Shown: positions 1 through 6,549 of the stretch, one piece after another | How the letters are laid out: every line of letters begins with the position of its first letter | Position numbering within the stretch: the stretch's first letter is position 1 | DNA from: SIG603 sp964370775 | Lineage (GTDB): Bacteria > Bacillota > Clostridia > Oscillospirales > Acutalibacteraceae | DNA: 13,672 nucleotides | Assembly (NCBI GenBank): GCA_964370775.1 | Contig: CAYJKT010000046.1 | Span: 1 to 13,672 of the forward strand | Direction: 5' to 3' | Position numbers and translations under genes: made by a program | Notes under the pieces: generated by a model | What the model was told of the DNA's origin: nothing | What the model saw: the letters and a program-made list of their open reading frames with translations, nothing else | Database searches by the model: none

Positions 1-1328
1 CTTAGGTGATTTCCACCACATTTTGGGCAAGTTGTCGGAGCAGTTTCGCTAACAACTAAATCGCCACACGCACAATACCAAGCTGGTATTCTGTGGCCCC
101 ACCAAAGCTGACGAGATACGCACCAGTCTTTTATATTTTCCATCCAGTTGTAATATGTTTTATCCATACGTTCTGGAATTAACTTAATTTCTTCTGTTCT
201 AACTGCGTCAACAGCTGGTTTAGCAAGGTTTTCCATTTTTAAGAACCATTGTGTAGATACTCTAGGCTCTACTATAGTTCTACAACGGTAGCAAGTGCCA
301 ACATTGTGTTTGATAGGCTCTATTTTAACAAGCAAGTCTAAATCTTCTAGCTCTTTAACAATAGCTTTTCTAGCGTCATATCTGTCCATTCCACTAAATT
401 TGCCACCAAGCTCGTTAATAACTCCACTCTCGTCCATAACGTTAATTACAGGTAGGTTATGTCTTAAACCAACCTCAAAGTCGTTAGGGTCATGTGCTGG
501 AGTAATTTTAACAACACCAGTTCCAAACTCAGGCTCAACATAAGTGTCTGCTACAACTGGAATTTCTTTATTCACAATTGGTAGAGTAACTGTTTTGCCG
601 ATAAGGTGTTTATATCTGTCATCTTCTGGGTGAACTGCAACAGCTGTATCACCAAGCATAGTTTCTGGTCTTGTAGTAGCAAGCTGAATAAACCCACTGC
701 CGTCACTTATTGGGTATTTAATGTGCCAGAAGTTACCCTCTTTTTCGTCGAATTCAACTTCTGCGTCTGATATTGATGTTTTACATGTAGGGCACCAGTT
801 AATTATTCTCTCACCACGATAGATAAGCTCTTTTTCATATAGCTTAACAAAAACATGGTTAACTGCTTTGTTGCAACCCTCGTCAAGAGTAAATCTTTCT
901 CTCTCCCAGTCGCAAGATGTACCAATTTTTTTAAGTTGTTCTATAATACGTCCACCGTAAACTTTTTTCCAGTCCCATGCACGCTCTAGGAATTTTTCTC
1001 TGCCTAAATCGTCTTTAGAAAGACCTTCTTCTTTCATAGCTTCAACAATTTTAGCCTCTGTCGCAATTGAAGCATGGTCAGTTCCAGGTATCCACAAAGC
1101 ACTGTAACCTTGCATTCTTTTCCATCTAATCAGAATATCTTGCAAAGTGTTGTTTAATGCGTGACCCATGTGTAATTGACCTGTGATGTTCGGTGGTGGT
1201 ATCACAATTGTATATGGTTTTTTATTTTGGTCGATTTCTGCATGAAAGTAATTTCCTTTCAACCAAAAATCGTATATTCTATCCTCTACTTCTTGAGGCT
1301 CATAAGCCTTAGCAAGTTCTTTACTCAT
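1..1328 (-). CDS. valS: Valyl-tRNA synthetase, N-terminal 442 residues (3' end outside window)
   Basis: Class I aminoacyl-tRNA synthetase that charges tRNA-Val with valine in the cytoplasm. Reading the minus strand from ATG at 1328, the protein begins MSKELAKAYEPQEVEDRIYD. The ATP-binding signature PPPNITGQLHMGH (HIGH motif as HMGH) is at about residues 44-56. The editing (CP1) domain follows, with a cysteine pair in WCPTC and the segment TTRPETMLGDTAVAVHPEDD, then GTCYRCRTIVEPRVSTQWF and the start of a further Cys pair, CPKCGG, near the window edge. These are ValRS-specific. The family is usually about 880 residues, so roughly half is present; the KMSKS motif and anticodon-binding domain lie outside. 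No stop interrupts the frame. The start is supported by AAAGGAA about 9 nt upstream. A consensus promoter lies close upstream and no T-box leader is seen. Confidence 0.97.
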   Translation of the reverse strand, partial: MSKELAKAYEPQEVEDRIYDFWLKGNYFHAEIDQNKKPYTIVIPPPNITGQLHMGHALNNTLQDILIRWKRMQGYSALWIPGTDHASIATEAKIVEAMKEEGLSKDDLGREKFLERAWDWKKVYGGRIIEQLKKIGTSCDWERERFTLDEGCNKAVNHVFVKLYEKELIYRGERIINWCPTCKTSISDAEVEFDEKEGNFWHIKYPISDGSGFIQLATTRPETMLGDTAVAVHPEDDRYKHLIGKTVTLPIVNKEIPVVADTYVEPEFGTGVVKITPAHDPNDFEVGLRHNLPVINVMDESGVINELGGKFSGMDRYDARKAIVKELEDLDLLVKIEPIKHNVGTCYRCRTIVEPRVSTQWFLKMENLAKPAVDAVRTEEIKLIPERMDKTYYNWMENIKDWCVSRQLWWGHRIPAWYCACGDLVVSETAPTTCPKCGGNHL

Positions 1329-1360
1329 TTTATCATTCCTTTAATTTATATGTAACCTTT

Positions 1361-1389
1361 ATTATAACTTTTATAGCGTGTTATGTCAA
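1361..1389 (-). promoter_or_regulatory. Sigma-A promoter of valS
   Basis: On the minus strand TTGACA (1384-1389) is followed after exactly 17 nt by TATAAT (1361-1366), a perfect match to the vegetative consensus. The predicted transcript starts near 1354, leaving a leader of only about 25 nt before the ATG at 1328. That is enough for a ribosome binding site but not for a T-box. Confidence 0.85.
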
Positions 1390-1432
1390 TACAAGCAATG
1401 TGATTTTGATGATAAATTGAGTAAGTATAGGA

Positions 1433-1461
1433 TTGAATTAAAACTCTTATTGAGGTATAAT
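1433..1461 (+). promoter_or_regulatory. Sigma-A promoter of the phosphotransferase gene
   Basis: TTGAAT (1433-1438), a 17-nt spacer and TATAAT (1456-1461) on the plus strand. The start would be near 1468, about 40 nt before the TTG start codon at 1507. It sits back to back with the valS promoter, the two -35 boxes being about 43 bp apart. Confidence 0.75.
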
Positions 1462-1506
1462 GTCAGTAAAGATAATTTGAGTAATAAAAAATAGTGAGGG
1501 ATTAAT

Positions 1507-2412
1507 TTGGAAAAACTAATTAGGAAAATAGTGTCTGATAATTTCGGTGCTCCAGTATTAAACATAAAAGCTTTAGGTGGTGGATTTTATGGAAAAGTTT
1601 TTTTAGCCCAAATAGATAAATCACCATATAAAATAATTATTAAAGTTTACTTGTTTAAGGACATTGCAAATAAAGAAGCACTGCAACTTAAAATGCTGTC
1701 AAACTATGCGATAGCTAAAATTCCCAAAGTTTATTTTGTGGATACTGAAAATCAAAATGATGTTTTAGCTATGGAATATATTGACGGAATTAATGCTGGA
1801 TTTCAAAAGAATTTTCCAGCAGAGATTAAAACTAAAATAGCAGAAGAAATTGTAATGAACTTACTTGAAATTCATAGCCATGAAAATCTGGCTGGATTTG
1901 GTGATTTGGAAGATGAGGTATTTGTAAAGGACTGGCGAGATTATTATTATGATATTGCTCAAAATACTGTTTATAAATCTGATATATTACACAAGGAAAA
2001 TAAAATAGATGAAGAAATATTTGAGGTTATAAAAAAATCTTTTAATAACTATCATAAAATATTTTACTTACCAATAACTAGAGCATCATTAATTCATGGC
2101 GACTACAACACATGGAATATTTTGCTTGAAAGTGACATGAAAAAAATCAGTGGTATAATCGACCCTTTTAATTGTCGCTATGCTGACTCAGAGTTTGATT
2201 TATATCAATTAGATAATGCAAACGGTAAAGAATTAAACTTGCTTGAACTATATAGTAAGAAAAAAGCTTTATCAGAAAACTTTTACAATAAGCGAGTTTT
2301 TTACGAGTTATTCACAGAAGTAAATCACTATTATGATGCTAATAGAGATTTAAAAACTTCAAATATTGATACTGTTTCTAAGAATATGACAGATGTTTTA
2401 TTGAAGCTATAA
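1507..2412 (+). CDS. APH / choline-kinase-fold small-molecule phosphotransferase
   Basis: A 301-residue protein with the protein-kinase-like fold of aminoglycoside and fructosamine/choline kinases; it should transfer phosphate from ATP to a small substrate in the cytoplasm. Visible are a glycine-rich loop LGGGFYGKVF (about 23-32), a candidate ATP-anchoring lysine in IIIKVY (K46), the catalytic loop HGDYNTWNIL (H197, D199, N204) and the metal-binding aspartate in IIDPFN (D219), followed by ADSEFDLYQL. No signal peptide or membrane segment. The start is TTG: an in-frame TGA lies at 1495-1497, the GAGGG at 1496-1500 is well spaced, and the next in-frame ATG is at residue 63, beyond the nucleotide loop. 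It is a single-gene unit with its own promoter and terminator. The substrate cannot be told from sequence; calling it an antibiotic-resistance gene would be unsupported. Confidence 0.85.
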   Translation: MEKLIRKIVSDNFGAPVLNIKALGGGFYGKVFLAQIDKSPYKIIIKVYLFKDIANKEALQLKMLSNYAIAKIPKVYFVDTENQNDVLAMEYIDGINAGFQKNFPAEIKTKIAEEIVMNLLEIHSHENLAGFGDLEDEVFVKDWRDYYYDIAQNTVYKSDILHKENKIDEEIFEVIKKSFNNYHKIFYLPITRASLIHGDYNTWNILLESDMKKISGIIDPFNCRYADSEFDLYQLDNANGKELNLLELYSKKKALSENFYNKRVFYELFTEVNHYYDANRDLKTSNIDTVSKNMTDVLLKL

Positions 2413-2438
2413 AATAGTATACGGAATAAATGCAAGAA

Positions 2439-2471
2439 AGAAGCTAACACGGTGTGAAAGCTTCTTTTTTT
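2439..2471 (+). terminator. Rho-independent terminator between convergent genes
   Basis: Stem AGAAGCT (2439-2445) pairs with AGCTTCT (2459-2465), with an inner ACAC/GTGT pairing, then a run of seven T. It ends the phosphotransferase transcript. On the minus strand the same hairpin is followed by a weaker U-rich stretch (TTCTT), so it may also end the SPFH/zinc-ribbon/TPM operon. Confidence 0.85.
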
Positions 2472-2483
2472 ATTAGATATTAT

Positions 2484-3722
2484 TTATGCTCTGCCACCAC
2501 GAGAAGTTCTTGAACCTCCGAATGAATTTGAACGGCTACCACCACCGCCACCTCCACCGGAGCTAGACGCTTTACGAGTGCGAGATGTATTTTCACTTAC
2601 AAATACATCTTTGCTGTCTGTCAGCATAAAGCTGTTATCAACAACATAATTTTGCGCGTGAGTTTGTTTAACGGCTGTGTTCATTTTGGCTTTCATAGGC
2701 CCTGTTACAAAAAGTGCTGTTGCACCCATTGCAAGCAAAAATCCTGGAACTATAGCCATTAATAGAACTTCAAGCTGAATACTATCTATAAATGATGTTT
2801 GATACGGAGTTCCACTATATGATAGCTCTAAGACTTCTTCTGTAAAATCTAGAAATCCTATAAAAGCATCATAATCTTGGTCGTTTTGCAGATATGGAAT
2901 TACAATATCATCTATTTTGTCGAATGCATCTGGGTATGTAAAAGCAGTTTCTCCGTAATTTCTAGCAGAGGTCGCATATTCTCTTGAAATTGGATTGCGT
3001 GCAAATATAACGCCGTCGCTGTTATCATCAATTCCACGGTAGTCATCTGCAAAACGCACTAAATCTACGCTACCTGTGTCTGCCACTGTAAGCAGTGTAA
3101 CATCAAAGTTATATGTCTCTTTAATGTCTGTAATTCTGTCTTCTAGCGTAGCCTCTTGTTCTTCTGTGAATAAATCTGCGCCATCATACAAAGTTGTGTA
3201 TTCGCCGTCTACTACTGGAGCTATGCCACTTGGTGCTTCAAGACCAGTGTATGCACTAGCGGCTCCAGCTGCACGTGCTAAAATAGCATCATACAAAGTA
3301 TAGAACGATGTACCAGTGAAGTTGTTTGCATCTTCAATCATTCCGTTAAGAACATCTTGGGTGAAGATTTCAGTGTTATCACCAAAAGGATATAGAAGTA
3401 AATCACCTGCATTATAGTCGTGAATAAGTATAATACCGTCAGAATATGTGCTTTGGTAGCCATAATCTGCAACAAGTGTATTGCCTAATTCTTCTAATGA
3501 AGAATACTCTATATCGAAATTTTCTCCGATAGTCACTATGTAAAATCCGATATTGAATTGAGCAGTAAACTGATCTATTCTGGCTTCAAGTGTTTCTTCT
3601 TCTTCTACTGTTGTGGTATATGCACCGTCATAAAAGTAATCTGTCTCACTTGCAAGAGTTCCAATTCCTGTTGCAGTTAGCATTGTAGCAAGCATTAATA
3701 TAATTGTAATTATTTTCTTCAT
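2484..3722 (-). CDS. TPM-domain membrane protein with tandem TPM domains (YdjH-like)
   Basis: A 412-residue membrane-anchored protein. Residues 1-25 form a signal peptide (MKKIITIILMLATMLTATG). Two consecutive regions resemble the TPM fold (Pfam TPM, also TLP18.3/Psb32/MOLO-1). The first is at about 31-155. The second, at about 172-300, is the better match, with YDGADLFTEEQEATLEDRI, then DNSDGVIF and DQDYDAFIGF. A transmembrane helix spans about 316-340. A basic tail of 72 residues ends in a run of seven Gly followed by Ser/Arg/Gly-rich sequence. The predicted topology is domains outside, tail inside. The start at 3722 is set by AGGAGG five nt upstream; an in-frame start 14 codons earlier lies inside the preceding gene and would destroy the signal peptide. 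It lies 1 nt after the upstream stop, with its Shine-Dalgarno inside that gene, so it is translationally coupled. The molecular activity of such proteins is poorly known. Confidence 0.88.
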   Translation of the reverse strand: MKKIITIILMLATMLTATGIGTLASETDYFYDGAYTTTVEEEETLEARIDQFTAQFNIGFYIVTIGENFDIEYSSLEELGNTLVADYGYQSTYSDGIILIHDYNAGDLLLYPFGDNTEIFTQDVLNGMIEDANNFTGTSFYTLYDAILARAAGAASAYTGLEAPSGIAPVVDGEYTTLYDGADLFTEEQEATLEDRITDIKETYNFDVTLLTVADTGSVDLVRFADDYRGIDDNSDGVIFARNPISREYATSARNYGETAFTYPDAFDKIDDIVIPYLQNDQDYDAFIGFLDFTEEVLELSYSGTPYQTSFIDSIQLEVLLMAIVPGFLLAMGATALFVTGPMKAKMNTAVKQTHAQNYVVDNSFMLTDSKDVFVSENTSRTRKASSSGGGGGGGSRSNSFGGSRTSRGGRA

Positions 3723-3723
3723 A

Positions 3724-4833
3724 TTAACCTCCTGCCAAAATTGTTTGAATAATAAAGTATGCAAATGCAGTGCAGATAGGTGTGAGCAACGCAGTAAAAC
3801 CTAAAAACCATTTCCAAAATTTTGCTTTATCAATAGGTAGAGTACCTACTACTTTTCCAGTTTGACCATTCACTGCGAATTGATACATCTTGCCTTTATA
3901 CTTTGTGTTCAACATCCATACTGGTAGTAAAGTGTAATCAATTTGCTCGCCAGCTATGTTCATATTGTTGGTCTCGCATGTAACAGATGAATAACCATTA
4001 ACAGTTGACTGCAATCTGTCTTTAACAGAAGAACGCACTCTGTTGTTAGCTCTGTACGAACTTTCGTCTACGCTTACGTCGAATTTGTCAGAAAAATAAC
4101 CAGCCATGTATTTTGGGTCGAACTGTGTTAATCTGCGATAATCATAAGGCTCTAAGCCGTCCATGTAGTCGTCTTCCATTTTTTTAGAAGCATCTACAGG
4201 GATTTTGTCAAAAACTAAGCTACCTGTTCTAAATGCTCTGTGAACAGTCGTTTTTGTATAAATATAGTCTCCACTTGACCATGTTTTAACGTTCTTACAA
4301 TTAAATGTAGCTGCACCAATTCCTGTACAACTGAACATCCAAAATGGAATATACATACCTGTAACTTTAGACACTCTGTTATTTTTTGTGAACTCATCAG
4401 GTAACAATTTTTTGCCTTTATAGAAATTTGAAAGTAGTTCTTCTGCTTGCTTTTTCTCTATAGTAAATGGAATAAGCATATCAGGCTTCAACATTCCACT
4501 AACGTTAGACTGTACCACCACGGGGTTTCCACAATACATACATTCAGTAGCAGCAGTGTTGCCGTCAGATACCACCTCTGCGCCACAACTGCTACATGTA
4601 AAGCCAGCTGTATCCTCTATTTTTTCATGGTTGTTAACATAACTTTCAGTTCGCCAGTCTATTTTTTCCTCTTGCTGAGGTATCTCATTTTCTTGGCTTT
4701 CTTCTTTTGGGTTTATTATGTCTTCGTCAAACTCACTGCTACAATATTCACAAACTAGCTTTTGTTTTGACGGACTAAATTCTAAAGTACCACCACATTT
4801 GGGGCACTGATATTTAATTAAATCTTCTGCCAA
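3724..4833 (-). CDS. Double zinc-ribbon protein with C-terminal membrane segment (YdjG-like, TFIIB-type zinc ribbon)
   Basis: A 369-residue protein. Two zinc ribbons are visible: C10-x2-C13 with C28-x2-C31 (YQCPKCGG ... CEYCSSEF) and C80-x2-C83 with C98-x2-C101 (FTCSSCG ... CMYCGNP). They are joined by an acidic, Glu/Gln-rich linker. A long middle region contains MLIPFTIEKKQAEELL, IPFWMFSC and LLPVWMLNTKYKGKMYQFAVNGQTGK-type motifs characteristic of this family (YdjG relatives, sometimes mislabelled helicase or phage replication proteins). The end is hydrophobic (about 340-367) and should enter the membrane once or twice. The start is TTG at 4833, nine nt after AAGGAGG (4843-4849). A longer reading from GTG at 4923 lacks a binding site and runs through the intercistronic stem-loop, so I reject it. 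Middle gene of the operon, coupled to the TPM gene. Likely a membrane partner of the SPFH protein; no enzymatic motif seen. Confidence 0.86.
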   Translation of the reverse strand: MAEDLIKYQCPKCGGTLEFSPSKQKLVCEYCSSEFDEDIINPKEESQENEIPQQEEKIDWRTESYVNNHEKIEDTAGFTCSSCGAEVVSDGNTAATECMYCGNPVVVQSNVSGMLKPDMLIPFTIEKKQAEELLSNFYKGKKLLPDEFTKNNRVSKVTGMYIPFWMFSCTGIGAATFNCKNVKTWSSGDYIYTKTTVHRAFRTGSLVFDKIPVDASKKMEDDYMDGLEPYDYRRLTQFDPKYMAGYFSDKFDVSVDESSYRANNRVRSSVKDRLQSTVNGYSSVTCETNNMNIAGEQIDYTLLPVWMLNTKYKGKMYQFAVNGQTGKVVGTLPIDKAKFWKWFLGFTALLTPICTAFAYFIIQTILAGG

Positions 4834-4842
4834 TGCTAATTT

Positions 4843-4849
4843 CCTCCTT
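4843..4849 (-). promoter_or_regulatory. Ribosome binding site that fixes the TTG start at 4833
   Basis: AAGGAGG on the minus strand, nine nt before TTG. It is the strongest Shine-Dalgarno in this intergenic space and decides against the longer GTG-initiated reading. Confidence 0.8.
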
Positions 4850-4870
4850 AATTCATTTTGACATAAACAG

Positions 4871-4927
4871 TGCGATGTTATTCTACACACAACAAAGTTT
4901 GTAACGTGTAGAATAAATAACACCGCA
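4871..4927 (-). other. Long intercistronic stem-loop between the SPFH and zinc-ribbon genes
   Basis: An inverted repeat lies wholly in the 118-nt gap. The perfect core arms are 11 bp (4878-4888 and 4906-4916). Outer pairing extends the stem to about 18 bp (TGCG at 4924-4927 with CGCA at 4871-4874), with one G-U and a four-nt bulge. The 17-nt loop can itself form a small ACAA/TTGT hairpin. It is transcribed with the operon. No T-run follows, so it is not a classical terminator; an mRNA processing or stability element, or a transcription attenuator, is possible. Confidence 0.7.
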
Positions 4928-4951
4928 ACTTTTTAATCTATATTTTGCACC

Positions 4952-6289
4952 TTATTTGATGTCGCTATCATCAAACACATCTCCACATTCTGGACAGAAT
5001 TTAGGAGGGTTTTTTGGGTCTTCTGGTTCCCACCCACATTTGTCACATTTATATAATGGTGCGCCTGCTGGTTTCGGTTTGCCACACTCTGGGCAGAACT
5101 TGCCTTTGTTCACAGCACCACAACCACATTGCCAACCATCTTGTTCCACAGGTTTTGGCGTGCCACATTCAGCACAGAATTTTCCTTGGTTGCCTGATTT
5201 GCCACAAGAACACGCCCATCCAGTTGGAGCTTGAGGAGCTTGCTGTGCGATTGGTGCTTGTTGCATTTGTTGAGGTTGTTGTGCTTGTTGTTGAGCACCC
5301 ATGTTAAACAAGTTTTGAGCATTAATTCCGCCACCTTGTCCTTGCGCCATGTTCATTCCCATAAAGCCTGTGAATGCACCGGCACTGTTGCCAGCTGCTG
5401 CTTTCATAGCATCTGCTTGTGCGCCAACTAATTGAGCTGCTGCCATGTTAGGATTACGGAAAGTAGCTGTACGTTGAAGTTGTTTAATCATCTCTTCGTC
5501 TTCCTCAGAAGCTTTTACAGAAGAAACACCAAACGACCAAATTTTTATACCTCTAAGCTCTACCCATTTTTTGGATAGCACTTCATTTAAAGCATCAGCA
5601 ATCTCCATAGTATGAGCAGGTAACATGCTATAACGTATACCCATTGCAGATATTTTTGCAAAAGCTGGTTGCAAAGCGGTCATAAGCTCAGTTTTTAACT
5701 GGCTATCGATTTCACTTCTATAAAAATCGCCATTTATGTTACCACAAACATTTGTGTAAAATAACATTGGGTCAACCACTTTATAAGAGTATTCACCGTG
5801 GCAACGAATAGATATATCAACGTCTAAACCGATGTTTTGGTCTACCACTCTAAAAGGTACTGGGCTAGGTGTTCCGTACTTATTGCCCATGATTTCTTTC
5901 ATGTTAAAATAGTATACACGTTGGTCTCTGCCAGCGTTTCCACCAAAAGTGAAACGAGCACCTATATTTTTAAATGTGTTGATTATGCTTTCACCTAAAT
6001 CTCCAGAAAAAATTGACGGTTCAGTAGAGCTGTCATAAACAAACTCGCCTGGAGTAGCACAAAATTCCACAACTTTTCCGTTATCAACAATTATCATGCA
6101 TTGTCCGTCAGCTACTGCAACAACAGAACCACTTGATATTATATTGTCGCCACCTTTATTGTTGCCACCTTTTTTCTCGCCTTTTGTAACAATTACGTCA
6201 GAATCAATCGCACTGCAATAGAAAAATTCTTTCCATTGATCAGCAAAAACTCCACCAACTGAACTTGTTACAGCTTTAATTAAACCCAT
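4952..6289 (-). CDS. SPFH-domain protein with three C-terminal zinc ribbons (YdjI-like)
   Basis: A 445-residue protein beginning MGLIKAVTSSVGGVFADQWKEFFYC. The opening, the VFADQWKEFFYC segment and the domain up to about residue 265 match the SPFH (stomatin/prohibitin/flotillin/HflK-C) proteins of the YdjI group, often labelled 'virion core protein'. After it come a Met/Gly/Ala-rich stretch, a Gln-rich linker (about 325-355), and three short zinc ribbons: WACSCG...FCAECG, WQCGCG...FCPECG and YKCDKCG...FCPECG (about 358-440). No signal peptide or transmembrane helix is seen, so membrane association would be peripheral or through partners. The start at 6289 has GGGAGG (6298-6303) eight nt upstream; an in-frame ATG 38 codons earlier adds only a non-conserved AT-rich translation and lies upstream of the predicted transcript start. 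First gene of the operon. In B. subtilis the relative YdjI helps link PspA to the membrane (recalled from the literature); the same role here is inference. Confidence 0.9.
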   Translation of the reverse strand: MGLIKAVTSSVGGVFADQWKEFFYCSAIDSDVIVTKGEKKGGNNKGGDNIISSGSVVAVADGQCMIIVDNGKVVEFCATPGEFVYDSSTEPSIFSGDLGESIINTFKNIGARFTFGGNAGRDQRVYYFNMKEIMGNKYGTPSPVPFRVVDQNIGLDVDISIRCHGEYSYKVVDPMLFYTNVCGNINGDFYRSEIDSQLKTELMTALQPAFAKISAMGIRYSMLPAHTMEIADALNEVLSKKWVELRGIKIWSFGVSSVKASEEDEEMIKQLQRTATFRNPNMAAAQLVGAQADAMKAAAGNSAGAFTGFMGMNMAQGQGGGINAQNLFNMGAQQQAQQPQQMQQAPIAQQAPQAPTGWACSCGKSGNQGKFCAECGTPKPVEQDGWQCGCGAVNKGKFCPECGKPKPAGAPLYKCDKCGWEPEDPKNPPKFCPECGDVFDDSDIK

Positions 6290-6349
6290 AATTAATTCCT
6301 CCCTATATTTATATTTAATCATTATTTTGTACGATATTAATATGATTAA

Positions 6350-6378
6350 ATTATACACTGAAATAATAAAATTGTCCA
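6350..6378 (-). promoter_or_regulatory. Sigma-A-type promoter of the SPFH/zinc-ribbon/TPM operon
   Basis: Minus strand TGGACA (6373-6378), a 17-nt spacer, TATAAT (6350-6355). The predicted start is near 6343, giving a leader of about 54 nt. I see no sigma-W-like TGAAAC/CGTA pair in this region. Confidence 0.7.
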
Positions 6379-6482
6379 TACTAATTATGGTATATATATT
6401 CATTATTTAACTTTTTAGTAAAAAATTGTAAATGTTTTATTACTTTATTTCGTTGAAATGTGAATAAATTATAAATTGATAC

Positions 6483-6510
6483 TTGTAATTAAGCAAATTT
6501 ATGCTATAAT
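6483..6510 (+). promoter_or_regulatory. Extended -10 promoter of the methyltransferase operon
   Basis: TTGTAA (6483-6488), a 16-nt spacer, and TGCTATAAT (6502-6510), an extended -10 element (TGnTATAAT). The start would be near 6517, about 33 nt before the ATG at 6550. The space 6290-6549 otherwise holds only the two divergent promoters and AT-rich DNA. Confidence 0.75.
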
Positions 6511-6549
6511 AAGGAGTAAGATAAGTGTCATTGGAGAACGGAGAAATTG

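Noticed and set aside
4834..4923. Longer N-terminus of the zinc-ribbon protein from GTG at 4923
   Set aside because: It has no Shine-Dalgarno, runs through the stem-loop, and adds non-conserved sequence; TTG at 4833 has AAGGAGG nine nt upstream.
4952..5431. Plus-strand frames over the cassette genes (for example 4956-5234, 5014-5307, 5231-5431)
   Set aside because: They are mirror readings of the Gln-rich and zinc-ribbon coding region, with no domain or ribosome binding site of their own.
2484..6289. Reading the cassette as phage-derived because relatives are labelled 'virion core protein' or 'phage replication protein'
   Set aside because: These labels are inherited misnomers; there are no phage structural, integrase or lysis genes nearby and the domains are SPFH, zinc ribbon and TPM.
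6290..6420. A sigma-W type promoter for the SPFH cassette, expected by analogy with B. subtilis pspA
   Set aside because: No TGAAAC/CGTA pair at suitable spacing was found; a clear sigma-A match is present instead.
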